NCBI GenBank assembly: GCA_020002185.1
Contig: JAHLWY010000221.1
Span: forward strand, 19,820 to 83,819
DNA: 64,000 bases
Reading direction: 5' to 3'
From: Paraescarpia echinospica
Taxonomy: Eukaryota > Annelida > Polychaeta > Sabellida > Siboglinidae
Of this stretch, positions 34,263-44,805 are shown in pieces. How positions within the stretch are numbered: position 1 is the first letter of the stretch; the number at the start of each line of letters is the position of its first letter. A model generated the notes under the pieces. That model was given only the letters and a program-made list of their open reading frames with translations. It was not told the DNA's origin and searched no databases. The position numbers and the translations under genes are program-made.

Positions 34263-35563
34263 TCAGAAGTCGTACACGACGTTCCAGTTCTTGTCGATTT
34301 CGAGCACCGTCTCGAACTCCCCGTACACGACGACGTTCACAGTCCGGGCGAGCGCGAGCGCGAAGTGGATCTCGGCGCGCAGGTTCCCCGTACGCACGAC
34401 GTTGAAGTGTTCGCCGTCGCAGCAGTCGGGCGACAGGTCGAAGCCGAATATGGTGTAGCCGCTGCCGAACTCGCCGCGCGTCACATCGAACCCCTCGTCC
34501 TCATACGCCTTCCCCGTTGCGGGAACAGGTTCATATAGCTTCGGATGTAGCGACGATGCGCGAAGTCCGGCTGCAGCGGCTTGCTCGGCACCTGGCGTCC
34601 GTCGACGTAGAGGGCGAAGAAGTTTATGTCGTTGTGCTTCGCGTTGAACGGGTTTTTATCGTAGGCCCCGTTATAGGCGTCGTTGTCGATCAGGCACATG
34701 AACACGCGTCTCGGGAGCGTGCCCAGATAGACGTTCTCGTGCGTGTGCGACATCGTACCCTGCGGTATCGAGAACACCTTGCAGTCGACGCGGCGCATCG
34801 GATACTTGGCCGTCCCGTGCGTCAGCGCCTTGATGTGGCCGAGCTGGACGGCCGGGTTCAACTTGACCTTGCGCGCCTGCAGGTAGGCCTCCAGCAGAAC
34901 GATCTTGAACCCCGGATCGACGACGTCGCCCATGAGCGCGAAGGCGTCCTTGCTTCGCACCAGTCGCATCTTCAGGTTGACGCCGTTCACAAGGCACCGG
35001 TTTTGCATGAGCACGTCGACGTGCAGGCGTCCTATCATGTCGAACTCGCGGCTACCGTGTACGAAATCGTGCCGATGCGAGAAGCCGCCGTTGTTGTTGT
35101 TGGTCGCCTCCATGCGCCCGGCGGTGTCCTTGCACCACAGGTCGGCCTCGAGCTGCGACTTTTTGGCGTCGGGCCCGTAACTGAGCAGGTTCTCGAGGTA
35201 GGCCCGAAACGGGTACGTATTCGACGACGGCGTCACGAGCGTCACGTTCAGCGTCACGTCGACCTGACTGAACATCGAATGCAGGAAATTGTTGACGGGC
35301 GCCACGACGCTGTCGTTCGCGAGCGCGGCACCGTCCCCCTTCACCACCTTGGCGCGCACGTACAGTCTAACGGACGACAGGTCCAGATAGTCGTCTCCGG
35401 ATCCCGGAATGAGAAACTCGATAGGGCCGCCAGCGTCGAGGGCCGTCAGCGGCTGGTGATCGATCCACTGGCCGCTCTCGATTCTCGTCTGCGTCGTCGG
35501 CACGCTGAACAGGTCCAGTTCGGACTTTACCCCCTCGCACGACTGCCGATGCACGAACGCCAT
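34263..35563 (-). pseudogene. MCP: Major capsid protein (double jelly roll), frameshifted, copy 1
   Basis: The N-terminal 350 codons (35563 down to about 34515) match copy 2 (AFVHRQSCEGVKSELDLFSV, LEAYLQARKVKLNPAVQLGH). One base is then missing near 34517, so the last roughly 75 codons lie in another frame (34263-34484, TRGEFGSGYTIFGFDLSP). The family is the conserved Polinton protein that appears in animal gene sets as a F54H12.2-like protein and is predicted to form the capsid hexamers. The truncated product would lack the end of the second jelly roll. Confidence 0.92.
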
Positions 35564-35685
35564 CCTACTACGTCTGCTTCGTTCGACGGCGCCTCCCCTT
35601 ACTGTCAGGTGCCGCCTTGCCTGTCGGCCTTATGTACCCCGCCGAGGTAAAGCTCTTTACGACTACCACCGATGCACTACTACTA

Positions 35686-36084
35686 CTACGCGGGAAATAC
35701 GTCGTCGCTCGGCCTCTTTCGACGGCGCCTCTTCTTGCTCGCCGGCTTGCCGGGCGGCTTTATGCGTCGTCGTCGCTTTTTCGGCGGCGGGGGCCTATTC
35801 AGCAGGCCGTCGAGAAGGTCGGCGCCCGCCTCCCTCGCGCGCCTCTTTACCGCCTGTTTCAGATTGCCGCCGGCGACGACGTCCTGCGCCACGCGCACGC
35901 CCGTCTTGAGCGCACGCTTGCCCAGCGCCATGGCCCCTCTCTTGATAAGCGGCATGGCGCTTCGAAACAGGCTGCCGAAGAGATTACCTAGTCCGTGACC
36001 CCGCTGCGATCGGGCGCCTACGAACACCGGCAGGCCACCGCCAACCTGCCGCGTGTAGTAGTCCTCGTACACGTTTCGCGTCAT
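35686..36084 (-). CDS. pX/pVI-like small virion protein, copy 1
   Basis: A 132-aa protein starting MTRNVYEDYYTRQVGGG. It has FVGARSQRGHGLGNLFGSLF, then an amphipathic/basic middle (PLIKRGAMALGKRALKTG) and a very basic tail (PPPKKRRRRIKPP, KKRRRRKRPSDDVF). This pattern is conserved across animal Polintons and resembles adenoviral core/cement peptides. The Gly-Gly-rich N-terminus is a plausible maturation site for the protease. In this copy an upstream frame from the decayed penton gene reads into it without a stop, producing a spurious 327-codon fusion; the internal ATG at 36084 matches the start in copy 2. Confidence 0.8.
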   Translation of the reverse strand: MTRNVYEDYYTRQVGGGLPVFVGARSQRGHGLGNLFGSLFRSAMPLIKRGAMALGKRALKTGVRVAQDVVAGGNLKQAVKRRAREAGADLLDGLLNRPPPPKKRRRRIKPPGKPASKKRRRRKRPSDDVFPA

Positions 36085-36086
36085 CG

Positions 36087-36845
36087 TCAGAACAGTTTCG
36101 ACTTGCGGCGTCGGACGTGAAGCGTCGTCACGCCTTTTCCGTTCTCGAATGGTATCGACTGACCGAGGTCGTCTCATATATCTATCTCGATCGAATCGAA
36201 TTGGCGCCGCAGGAGCGGCTCGGATGAGGGGGGCAAATACGTCGCCGACGATGCGCGTCTCCACGATGTCCGTGTACACGAACAGGGTGTCGACGCCGCC
36301 GCTCAGGTCCACCGGGTGGGGCGCCTCGCACTCGAACATGTACCCCGGGGGCAGGGCGCCGCCGTCCGCGGGCGTCCCGTAACTCGCGATATAGTTCGAC
36401 TCGAAGCCTAGTATCTGGCTCAGGCGCCCGTCCCGCGGCATGTTAATTTCGACGCCCGGCGATAGAAGCAACGTCATCCGATTAGTGATGGCGCTGTACA
36501 CTATTCGCACCTTGACCGTGTCGGTGCTCAGTTTCGCCAACGCCTCGTTGATTTTGCGCATCAGCTTTTTGGCGTTGCTGTAAAAGACGTGCGGAATGTT
36601 GGCCTGACGGGCAATTTTTCCCCCGTCCTCGGTGGTGAAAAAGCCCACCTCCCCCCTCTCGCACGCCACGAAGAATTGTACCAGCTATGCGTGTACTGTA
36701 GCGACACCAGGCCGCATTCCCACTCCCCCGACAGGTCGACACGCTGCGGCAGATTCGTCGTGTAGTGCGTCAACGTGTTTTCGGGGTGCGCCTTCATAGA
36801 CGCGTTGCTCGGCAACGTGACGTAAAAGTCAGACGACGACGCCAT
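36087..36845 (-). pseudogene. Penton/minor capsid protein, broken, copy 1
   Basis: The start at 36845 (MASSSDFYVTLPSNASMKAH) reads to a frame break near 36676, where about 22 bp present in copy 2 are missing. The remaining frame continues from MACERGEVGFFTTEDGG. A second deletion of about 70 bp near 36217 removes the segment before the C-terminus and shifts the frame again, so the reading frame runs into the pX-like gene. The family is the single-jelly-roll minor capsid protein of Polintons, predicted to occupy capsid vertices. Confidence 0.88.
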
Positions 36846-37155
36846 CGCGCCTCCTCATAGACGGACTCGGCAGTAGGTAGCCGAGGCAACTACTCAGCAG
36901 CGCCGTCCACAGATTGGAGTCGCCCGTGCCGCGCGTTAGATTGTATATACTGACGACGATCACCGTGTACAGGACGACGATCTGGCACAGGAAGACGATC
37001 TCGGCCTTAGGGCATTCGTTGCCGCAGAGACGCCAAGGAACGCTCGTGACGGAGGAGGCGTCGAAGGCATCGGGCGCACCCACAGAGACGCATGAGGCGT
37101 CGACGGGTGTAGCGACAAATGCGCCTGAGTCGACGGCGGTGGGCGGCTTCTGCAT
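36829..37155 (-). CDS. Small membrane protein of Maverick, copy 1
   Basis: A 108-aa protein. An N-terminal 40-residue Ala/Val/Ser-rich region is followed by CGNECPKAEIVFLCQIVV and a hydrophobic segment (residues about 52-73, LYTVIVVSIYNLT), then LWTALLSSCLGYLLPSPS. The segment around the transmembrane helix is strongly conserved in animal Mavericks. Its function is not known to me; a membrane or virion-associated role is likely. It overlaps the start of the penton gene by 17 bp, consistent with a compact virion-gene block. Intact here, but with a nonsense codon in copy 2. Confidence 0.78.
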   Translation of the reverse strand: MQKPPTAVDSGAFVATPVDASCVSVGAPDAFDASSVTSVPWRLCGNECPKAEIVFLCQIVVLYTVIVVSIYNLTRGTGDSNLWTALLSSCLGYLLPSPSMRRRDGVVV

Positions 37156-37572
37156 TGGCTGCTGCTGTCGTCTCGTCCGCCCACATCGCGCTACTGCCGT
37201 CCGACGCTACGGCGCCGTTCCTTTATCCGCGCAGGCACACCATAGAGCGAGTTCGTCGACGGGCGTGGGGGCGACGGCGGTGTTGGTGGCGCGGCTCTCG
37301 TCTCCTCGGCAGTCTACTAATACAGCACGGTCCCCTTACAAAAAAAAACGAAAAGCCGTTGCACAGCCCCGCCTCGTGCAGTCGCCAGCACCCCGCGTGG
37401 CGCATCCAACGCGTCGTCATCCCTTATAGGTCCCGCAGATAAATCATAGAGCGAGTTCGCCGACGTTGCGGGCGACGTCGATAGCATCGGTCGCAGCGAC
37501 AACGGTAGCGGCGCCGGACGTCGGAAGAAAGTCTCCAGCGCTCTGCGTATTCCGTCCAACAACGCGTCGTCA
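37156..37572. other. Spacer between membrane-protein and integrase genes, copy 1
   Basis: No supportable gene. It contains a duplicated CATAGAGCGAGTTCG (37241 and 37446), a TATA-like element on the minus strand near 37222 (GGATAAAGG) 67 bp upstream of the membrane-protein ATG, and an A-rich run near 37340. Confidence 0.5.
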
Positions 37573-38502
37573 TCAGCCCTTATAGTCCACGAGCTCCTTG
37601 GCGTCGATCCAGCTATTGAACGAGGCCGGATAGCCGAACCATTTGACGAGCACCTCTTCGCCCTTACCGCGTCGTCGACGACGTCTCTGTAGAACGGCTT
37701 CCACCCGATATAGTTTGTCCTTCTGAACGATCATTTTTTGTAGCTCCAGCCCGTAGAAGGTGCCGTCCAGTATCGTGCCGGCGTCGTCCATCAGTCGGTA
37801 AACAGGAGGGTCGGTCGGGTGCGAATCTACGACGGTGAAGAGCTCTTCGCTCCAGTTAGGCATGTACCCCTTCTTGAAGACGCCCTTCGCCTTGCTGATG
37901 CGTACGCGATCCCACGCTCGCAGTTTCGGCTTGCTTTTTTGACACCCTCCTCCGCCGCCATACAGACGCTGCCACACGCTCTCCTGATTCGACGCGTCGA
38001 CGCTCGCCGGCGTCCTACCGATGCTTCGATGGTAGGCGTTGTTGTACGACCGCACGAAGTCCTGCAACGGCTCCACAAACCTCAGCGTCTGATGCTTCGT
38101 GAAGTACCGCCACATGCGCGTCTTCAGCGTACGATTGAATCGCTCCACGACGCTCGCCTTCGTCTCCTCGTTGTGCGTCACGAAATGGTGGACGCCGCGC
38201 GCCCTCAAAAGCGCCTGAAGGGGCCTGTTCAGAAACTCCGTCCCCTTGTCGGTCTGCAGGACGTGCGGCGGCGACGACGACGACAGCAGCCCCTCGAAGG
38301 CCGCGACGAGCGCCGGACCGGATTTGCGCTTCAACGGAACGCACCACGCCCGCTTCGAGAAGACGTCGATGACCGTCAATAGGAACGCAATGCCGTCGTT
38401 GTGCTTTTTCAGTTTAGCCACGTCGACGAGATCGGCTTGTCACTGCTGGTTTCGCCCGCCCACGATAACGCGACGTCGCTTAAATCGGCGCCTAACCGGC
38501 TT
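37573..38502 (-). pseudogene. INT: Retroviral-type integrase with chromodomain, broken, copy 1
   Basis: The catalytic core has LQTDKGTEF (second Asp) and HNEETKASVVERFNR (Glu), and the C-terminus is a chromodomain (KLYRVEAVLQRRRRR...VLVKWFGYPASFNSW). A TGA at 38440-38442 replaces the Trp of the WQADLVD segment that holds the first catalytic Asp. The N-terminal zinc/DNA-binding region found in copy 2 is deleted, fusing the remnant to the upstream AKKM gene at about 38502. The intact enzyme would insert the element and produce the 6-bp duplication. This copy is inactive. Confidence 0.93.
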
Positions 38503-38868
38503 TTCTTTCAGCACTTTCGGTACGCTCTTCACGACCTCGCTCTCCATCTCCCCCGGTAATTGATCAGACGTAGGCGGCGGCGGCGGCGGCGGCGACTGAT
38601 CGGACGACGACTCGTTCTTCACTACGGACACGCGCATCGGCTGCTGCGCGCGAGACACCTCCATGGCGTTGTAACGACTCAGCAGTTGATTGTACGCCAC
38701 CACCTTTTCGCCTTCGGATAAATCTGCACGCTCGAGAACGGCTTTCATATCGCCGTCCAGGCTACTCATCACACGCGACGTGGTCGTGGTCGGTTGCGAT
38801 AGTAACGGAAGTAGGCGCTCCACCAACCGGGGGTCTACCAGCGCCATCTTCTTCGCGTGCTGCATCAA
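38503..38868 (-). pseudogene. AKKM-type Maverick protein, 3'-truncated, copy 1
   Basis: Starts MMQHAKKMALVDPRLVERLL and continues for about 122 residues with a helical, acidic segment (LDGDMKAVLERADLSEGEK) and a proline run. It is then joined in frame to the integrase remnant by a deletion. Proteins starting with a similar AKKMxLVDPR motif are common in animal Mavericks between integrase and core-like genes; their role is unknown. The ATG overlaps the end of the core-like gene by 4 bp. The normal C-terminus is not available because copy 2 leaves the window before this gene. Confidence 0.65.
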
Positions 38869-39209
38869 CCGAAAGCCTGCCTGAGGAGGGGGAGAAAGGT
38901 GCTCGCCAACGGCGCCAGCAGCGCCGTCAGAAACGCGCCCGAACCCGTCTGCAGGACGGCCCTCTTCCGTTTGATGGCTACTTTTTTCGACGCTAACTTG
39001 CGCAAATTGTTCCTGTACTTTAACAGCACTTTTCGGTTTTTAGGCGTCCATTTCACGTTCCCTCGCAGAATGTTATACGCGCAGTCGGCCAGACTGCAGA
39101 TGAGGTCGGCGTCCGCGTGAGTGATTACCGCCTTTCTCAGATTCGTATTCCCCTTGTAGCGGCGCAACAGCTGCAGGGCAAGGATGTGCCTCTTCACGCG
39201 CTCTGTCAT
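38865..39209 (-). CDS. Core-like small basic protein, copy 1
   Basis: A 114-aa protein (MTERVKRHILALQLLRRY). The N-terminus is basic and helical. A central DADLICSLADCAYNILRGNV segment follows, then a basic stretch (KLASKKVAIKRKRAVLQTG), and it ends in a hydrophobic tail (FLTALLAPLASTFLPLL). The arrangement of helical domain, LLxxG hinge and hydrophobic end is conserved in animal Mavericks. A virion-core or membrane-active role is inferred. It lies between the packaging ATPase and the AKKM gene, with a 4-bp overlap with the latter. Confidence 0.72.
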   Translation of the reverse strand: MTERVKRHILALQLLRRYKGNTNLRKAVITHADADLICSLADCAYNILRGNVKWTPKNRKVLLKYRNNLRKLASKKVAIKRKRAVLQTGSGAFLTALLAPLASTFLPLLRQAFG

Positions 39210-39248
39210 CCTGCCGAATGACGGCGGCCGCGGCGCCCCCCGCCTTTT

Positions 39249-39923
39249 TTATAGTCTCGTCGGCACATAGACGTACTGAACGGGGTCGTCGGGGAAAATT
39301 TCCGTAAGCAGGCGCATGGTTTCCGGCGTTTCCTGTTTGAGATCCACCAGGAGGTAACCGTAGGCGGCCGACGTGGCATCTTTGTACGCCTCCACCATGT
39401 AGTTGACCCTACCCGGGTACATCTGCTTCGCCAGGTGACCTACTTGTCCAGCGTCCCGGGGACTCTTGAAGAGGACCATATACTGCGCGTTTAAACTGAT
39501 TGTGCGATTTTCTTTCCCTTTCGGAAAGAGATTCTGCAAAAGCTGTACGACGGACGCGTTGCAGTGGTGACTTTTTTTAGTAAACAAAGTCGTGACGCTA
39601 CTATCGGTCTCCGACATCAGGTCATCGAGCACTAGAAGCGTCCTCGTTTTGGTGTCCAGAAGCGACGGATCCGGCAAACCGTCTACAAATTCTACGCCGG
39701 ACATAGAGTCGTAAGCGGTCTGCCACTGGCCGTAACACCACAGAATTTTCTCCGGTGGCGGCGAAATCATACACGAAGCAAACTTTAACAGGCGTACAAC
39801 GAAAGTAGTCTTCCCGCACCCCGTAGGGCCGGACACTATACACGTAAAAGGGTGCTTCCACTTTCCGTCCATAGCAACATCTGGTGCGGCGACAACGTCA
39901 CGATCGCCTATATGCACCACCAT
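39249..39923 (-). CDS. ATP: Genome-packaging ATPase (FtsK/HerA, A32-like), copy 1
   Basis: A 224-aa protein, intact. Walker A is GPTGCGKT at residues 32-39 and Walker B is TLLVLDDL at about 95-102. A polar/basic middle (TLFTKKSHHCNASVVQLLQN) corresponds to the sensor region. This is the packaging ATPase shared by Polintons, adintoviruses, virophages and other double-jelly-roll viruses; it would pump DNA into the capsid. It is the first gene inward from the right inverted repeat on the minus strand and probably starts the virion-gene block. The corresponding gene of copy 2 lies beyond the window. Confidence 0.94.
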   Translation of the reverse strand: MVVHIGDRDVVAAPDVAMDGKWKHPFTCIVSGPTGCGKTTFVVRLLKFASCMISPPPEKILWCYGQWQTAYDSMSGVEFVDGLPDPSLLDTKTRTLLVLDDLMSETDSSVTTLFTKKSHHCNASVVQLLQNLFPKGKENRTISLNAQYMVLFKSPRDAGQVGHLAKQMYPGRVNYMVEAYKDATSAAYGYLLVDLKQETPETMRLLTEIFPDDPVQYVYVPTRL

Positions 39924-39949
39924 CGACGCTTTTCAGTCACTAGGGGGAC

Positions 39950-40091
39950 ATTAGTCACTAGATGGCAGCACACGACACCGCATAACCATTACATAACCTT
40001 TAGCTATTGCTAGTGCTACCCTCTAGTGAATGCGCTACTCATAACCATTACATAACCTTTTAGTTATTGCTAGTACTTCCCTCTAGTGAAG
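39950..40091. repeat. Right subterminal 60-bp repeats, copy 1
   Basis: CATAACCATTACATAACCTT at about 39981 and 40041, each followed by a TATTGCTAGT...CCCTCTAGTGAA block, gives two units of about 60 bp inside the right inverted repeat. Related TCACTAGAGG/GGGACATTAGTCACTAG motifs lie on either side. Confidence 0.8.
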
Positions 40092-40362
40092 GCGCTACTC
40101 ATTTGTTACTAATTAGTACTTAATTAATTACCCTAATTTTTTACCTACTTAGTACCTGATTAGTCACTAGAGGCCGACATTCACCCTATTAGTGCCTCAT
40201 TAGTTAGTAGAGGGCGACACCCTCTTTCTCATGACCCCCACCAATCACTTTGACGTTTACTAAAACATTAGTGCTAAAAAACGTAGGAATTCTACTTATA
40301 AAAAACTCAAAAGCCTTTGATCTAAGGTCACTTCCGTGGATGGCGAGACCCGAATCACTACT
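40092..40362 (-). repeat. Right terminal inverted repeat, copy 1
   Basis: Reverse complement of 24180-24442, from GCGCTACTCATTTG to the CACTACT terminus. Small indels make it 271 bp rather than 263. Confidence 0.93.
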
Positions 40363-40368
40363 AGCGGG
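40363..40368. other. Target-site duplication, right (AGCGGG)
   Basis: Matches 24174-24179. On the minus strand the hexamer is CCCGCT inside the LINE coding sequence. Confidence 0.92.
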
Positions 40369-42690
40369 TGCATCGGGTGGCATACGGAGCACGTGCCCGG
40401 ATAGACTCCATCTTGCAGTTATGACAGCTTCGCTGATGGGACGGCATCGGCAACGGTGTTACAGTGCCTCTTTGGAAATGCGATGTGGTCAACAGATGCC
40501 GATGATCTGGCGTAGATGAACGAACGAGAAGAGGTGACGAAGTCCGTGTCGTCAGCGTACTCGACGTCCAGCGGTAGGGTGGCATCGGCTGGTGGACGTG
40601 TCGGGAGGCGCGAACGAAGGTCACGGAGTGCCGCTTCGAGGTACACAATGAATAACACCTGGCTGAGGCTGTCGCCTTGCGGCGTCCCAATGGATGTGGC
40701 GAATGAATGACAATCGCCTGTTGAGAGAAGCGGCTCGAGCGACGTGGCGGCGAGTAGGAAGCGAATCATCCGCAGTTCCGACTCGCCGAGGAATGTTTGT
40801 AGCGTATCAAGCAGCTTGTCGCGACGTATGGTGTCGAAGGCGCGACTCAGGTCGATGCCGAGGAATTCGATTGATATGTGCTGACGCTGGGCTTTAGCAC
40901 AGAACCAACAATACCCGAAGACTACGTCGGTCGTGCTGCGTCCGCGTCGGAATCCCGATTGCGACGGCGACAGGTAGTCGTCAACTTTCGGCGCGATCCT
41001 CGATAGAACGATGAGAGACAGGGTGTCTTTCGGAGTACTGATAGTAAAACTGTCGGACGCACACTCGTTAGTGGACCTATCGGTTTGCCCGGCGTCTGTA
41101 TCAATGCGAGCACACTTTTGCCTAGGTCGAGCGGTTCTTGTTTTCCAGGCAATCGTGTCTGCTAGCAGGCCAGCCGTGTATTTGAAGAATTCGGCCGGTC
41201 TGCCGTCTGGCCCGCCGCTGTTCAATTTCCCGATAGCTCGCTTGTCTTCTTCGGTTGTGATTGGGTCTGCCAGTCGCTATGGTCTTCCGGTGAAGGCAGA
41301 CAGTTCTTCTACGGCTTCGTCGCTGAACTGGTGACTGGAGTGTTCGGTAACCCGCGCGTTCAGTTCAGCTGTGTTAGCGTCGTCGTGGATCGTTAGCTTG
41401 ACGGCAGGTTTCCTCGTCATCTCATGAACGCCACGAAACATTTTTGCGCCATCGTGGAGACATTCAACTTCTGACGCTAGCCTGTCTAGTCTCGCTGAGG
41501 CGTTATCGCGAGCTTTTCGGCGTATAGCGTGCAAGATTGTGTTGCGCTGGCGCTTCAGTTCGCACCGGTGGATGGCGTTTGGAGTGTTCTGCAGCCATAG
41601 TTTCAACTTGCGTTGTTCCTCTGACATTGCCGCCATTTCAACACAGTGTGGGACACCTCGTCTGGCCGCCGGGGCGGTCCAACCGATGGTCAGTTCCGTC
41701 GCCTACTTCAGAACATGTTCTACTGTGTTCCATCTCGAACTAGCTGACGTGTTCGACTTCCGGTAGTGCTTCCGACACAACGTCACGAAACCGTGCTCTA
41801 AAAGGATCGCTAGCTAACAACTCGACGTTGTAACGAACGGATTTCACCGAGCGCAACTTCTCGATTCGACTCCAAACGTTGAACATTCGCCTGAGGTCGA
41901 GCTTTGTGAGGAGCAGACGGTGGTCGCTATCGAGTAAAGTGCCGGCGTATGATCGAAAGTCTGTCAAGAGCCTTTTGTGTGTGTGTCGGCAGATGAAAAA
42001 ATCGACCACATTGTATATGGGTACAATGTGACCTGTCGTCACATCGCGGCGTTGTCCTTGCCATGTTGTTTTGTGACGAGCGGCGTGTTTGAATGCAGTG
42101 TTGCAGACAAACAGGCCGTGTACCTCGAGAAAGTCGGCGATGGCTAAGCCGTTGATGTTTCGTCTGCCACGCGAGTGTTTTGCCAAGAATTCCTCGTCGA
42201 ACTTCTTGTAACCGAGCTTGCTGTTGAAATCACCTGCGATGTAAAATAGGGCATTCGACGAGTACCGGGACGTCAGACTTGCGAGTTCGGCGAAGAACTC
42301 GTCTTGCTCGGTATTGTTGGTGTTAACGCGACGTCGGGCCGTATACGTTTATAATTGTTAGCAATGAGTTGTTGGTCAAGCGCAGTTGAATTACAGCGAT
42401 TCTGTCACACACTGACCAATAGCGCACGATTCTTTCTTCCAAATGCATTGCGACAGCGAAGGCGAGACCGTAGTGTCGTGACTGTGACTGCAAACCAAGG
42501 CGCCGATAGTTGCCTGACCGTTCATCAAATCCGCCGGGGGATTTCGTCTCCTGCAGACAACAAATGTCGATGTGTAGTCGGCCGAGATCTTCGCTTAGCT
42601 GGCCTCGTTTCGTTGCTAACGAGAGTCCACGAACGTTGAACGTGCCGATAGTGAAACGGGAGGTTCAAACTATGGACCATGGAATGCAAT
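40369..42690 (-). mobile_element. LINE interrupted by the Maverick (endonuclease + RT)
   Basis: Minus-strand non-LTR retrotransposon. Near the 5' end an AP-endonuclease domain shows FTIGTFNVRGL, IDICCLQETK, IINVYGPTSR and a following GDFNSKLG-like motif. Its C-terminal part is the frame 41740-42186 (VVDFFICRHTH, LDSDHRLLLTKLDL). A linker (41277-41636) leads to a reverse transcriptase at 40419-41225 with GIDLSRAFDTIRRD (motif A), GTPQGDSLSQVLF (motif B) and VEYADDTDFV (motif C). After a frameshift the thumb ends GHVLRMPPDA at the Maverick target site, and the tail lies at 24003-24173. Several stops and frameshifts show this LINE copy is dead. Confidence 0.92.
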
Positions 42691-44773
42691 CTCGTCCGTT
42701 TTTTGCAATTGGTGCAATGTTAAAAAAACTCACCCATGTATAGGTTTTAAACCCTACCGAATGATAGCAAAAAGGTTCATTGGAAAGAGGGGCCTAAGTG
42801 GCATCAACAACCCAATAACTATGATCACCACAAATAAACTTTTCAAATTATATATTTCTTTTCGAAAAACGGGAAATTGGTACTTTTTATCTGATGTGAA
42901 AAAATAAACAACCAGATTTATATAAATGAAATAAATATGATATCCATGTACACGTCACCACCCTTAAGCGTATCCACCCTTTCTCCACAAAATGTTCCAA
43001 AATGACAGTCGATATGCGAGGTTTTTTGTTGGTGACCAATCATGTTCAGCGCGGCTTACGCCTGTTTTAAATGTTGAGGTCCAATAAATCCCCTCCCCAG
43101 TAAAAGCCCAATCGAGCTGGTGCCAGGCAAGGCAGGCATACCAGTGAAATACCGCGGACGGTTCACAACGGCCGGACTCGTACGCCTTCGCAGCTATTAG
43201 GACAACGCACGGAAGTCACCAGGTGGGAAGTTACAAACATGATTCAATATAGTTTATATGTATGCATTAACGAATAGGCCCTATAGTGATGTTTCGCTCA
43301 TATCAATTCAGATTTATTTCCCAGAATTGGTCCGCTTCTATATACCTTAACATAATACAATTCATCCCTTGCTTTATACCTTCCCACCAACATGATCGAT
43401 GTCCAACTCATCTGTTTCTCTCCGATCCCGCTTGATTTTCGTCATCATGACGATGGACAGTTATGAACTGGGTGCACGTCTTTTCCTCAAACCGACGTTA
43501 TCGTAAAACTAATCCGACATCTTAGGACCACTACAACTCTTTCTTTCGTTCTGTGTACCTTGGTACATAGCTTCCACCATCCTGACATCCAATTCTGTCC
43601 CTCATATTAGTGTCATCGTTGCCGGCACTATATCTCTCAGACTTGTGTCGTTAGTAATCTAAATGTCCACAAATATCAGTAGTAGTATTTCCTCACATGT
43701 CCATGTTTCTGCCATCTATTTAAATACAAATATTTCATCGGTCGTCCTTCTTCCCTTTCTGAATCCGCGTTATTTTTCGTCTTATTCCTACTTAACTCTC
43801 TTCCATATCTTTCTATCCAAAATACTTTCTAACAGCTTCGTAAAATGACCTTGAATTATGATGCCTCGATACTTCGCGCCAAATATGTGTTTATACATTT
43901 GTTGTAAAAGATTCAAGGTTATAAACATCCCAAACTTTGTTTTAAATAGTGAAACATTACCAAGACTTATAGTAAGTATCAGTAACAATGATATGGCGTA
44001 TGCATAGGCAACAATTTATGCCTTGATTTGAAAATTAAATGATGTAGGTGTACTGAAGTTGTAAATATATGTTGAAATCTGTTTAAATATTAATGTACTT
44101 CCAACATAACTGAAATCTTGAGATGTTGCCCTGTGAGGTAAACTATTATTGCATGACTAACCCCTCCCTAGACATTACCCTAGTTGGTGGAATGACTTAT
44201 TCCTTCTTTAGTGTTTCCAGACTCGCTCTGGTCCAATATATGGTTGCAGAGGTATGTTTATTGGCTTTGCCACTCCTCTGACATCAATGAGTGTCTTAAT
44301 TAGCTCTCTCCCAGGATGGCGCTTTTCACCCCTGGAGTGGCGTAGTGGATGGGATAATTATCCTAACAAATTGGGGGTGGGTATTTTGTTTCAAGCGTCA
44401 GCCTAAAGCTGGCCTACAACTAGGATTACAATTTTTGAATAGTTAAACACTAGGCTTTTGATTACAAAACTAGTTGTGTGTTACAAGCAAAACTTCAGTA
44501 ATTTAGGATTTGTTGGTGAATGCAGTTCACCTTTTCTCTTTTCAAGTATAGTATATAATATACATATAGATCTATCATCTTCTAGTAGTATGCCCTATCG
44601 CGAGAATACTTAAAAACAACATATCATTGAATTATAATAAACATAATGAGATGTGTCTGATTAATTTCCTCCTGTCCGCACCATAACTGTATGTGCATGT
44701 AAAATTAGTTCATAACAGGATACGTCAACAGAGGACCTGTGTGTGGGTGTGTGTGTGCGTGCGTGCGTGTGCG

Positions 44774-44805
<32 letters not shown>

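Larger units (their letters stand above)
24180..40362 (+). mobile_element. Maverick/Polinton copy 1, complete, 16,183 bp
   Basis: The termini start AGTAGTGATTCGGG and end in its reverse complement CCCGAATCACTACT. They carry terminal inverted repeats of about 265 bp and a 6-bp duplication. The content is the Polinton set: protein-primed DNA polymerase B, chromodomain integrase, adenain-type protease, packaging ATPase, double-jelly-roll major capsid, single-jelly-roll penton and small virion-like proteins. An RPA-like protein and two spliced left-arm genes are additional. Plus-strand genes (27.1-33.5 kb) converge with minus-strand virion genes (33.8-39.9 kb). PolB, major capsid, penton, integrase and the 287-aa gene are broken, so the copy cannot act alone. 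Confidence 0.97.

Noticed and set aside
35686..36669. A genuine penton-pX fusion protein
   Set aside because: Copy 2 shows two separate genes. The fusion depends on deletions in copy 1.
38440..38868. A genuine AKKM-integrase fusion
   Set aside because: The integrase N-terminus present in copy 2 is missing and a stop interrupts the core, so a deletion explains it.
44740..44802. Regulatory Z-DNA element
   Set aside because: The GT/TA compound microsatellite can adopt alternative structures, but nothing nearby suggests a function.
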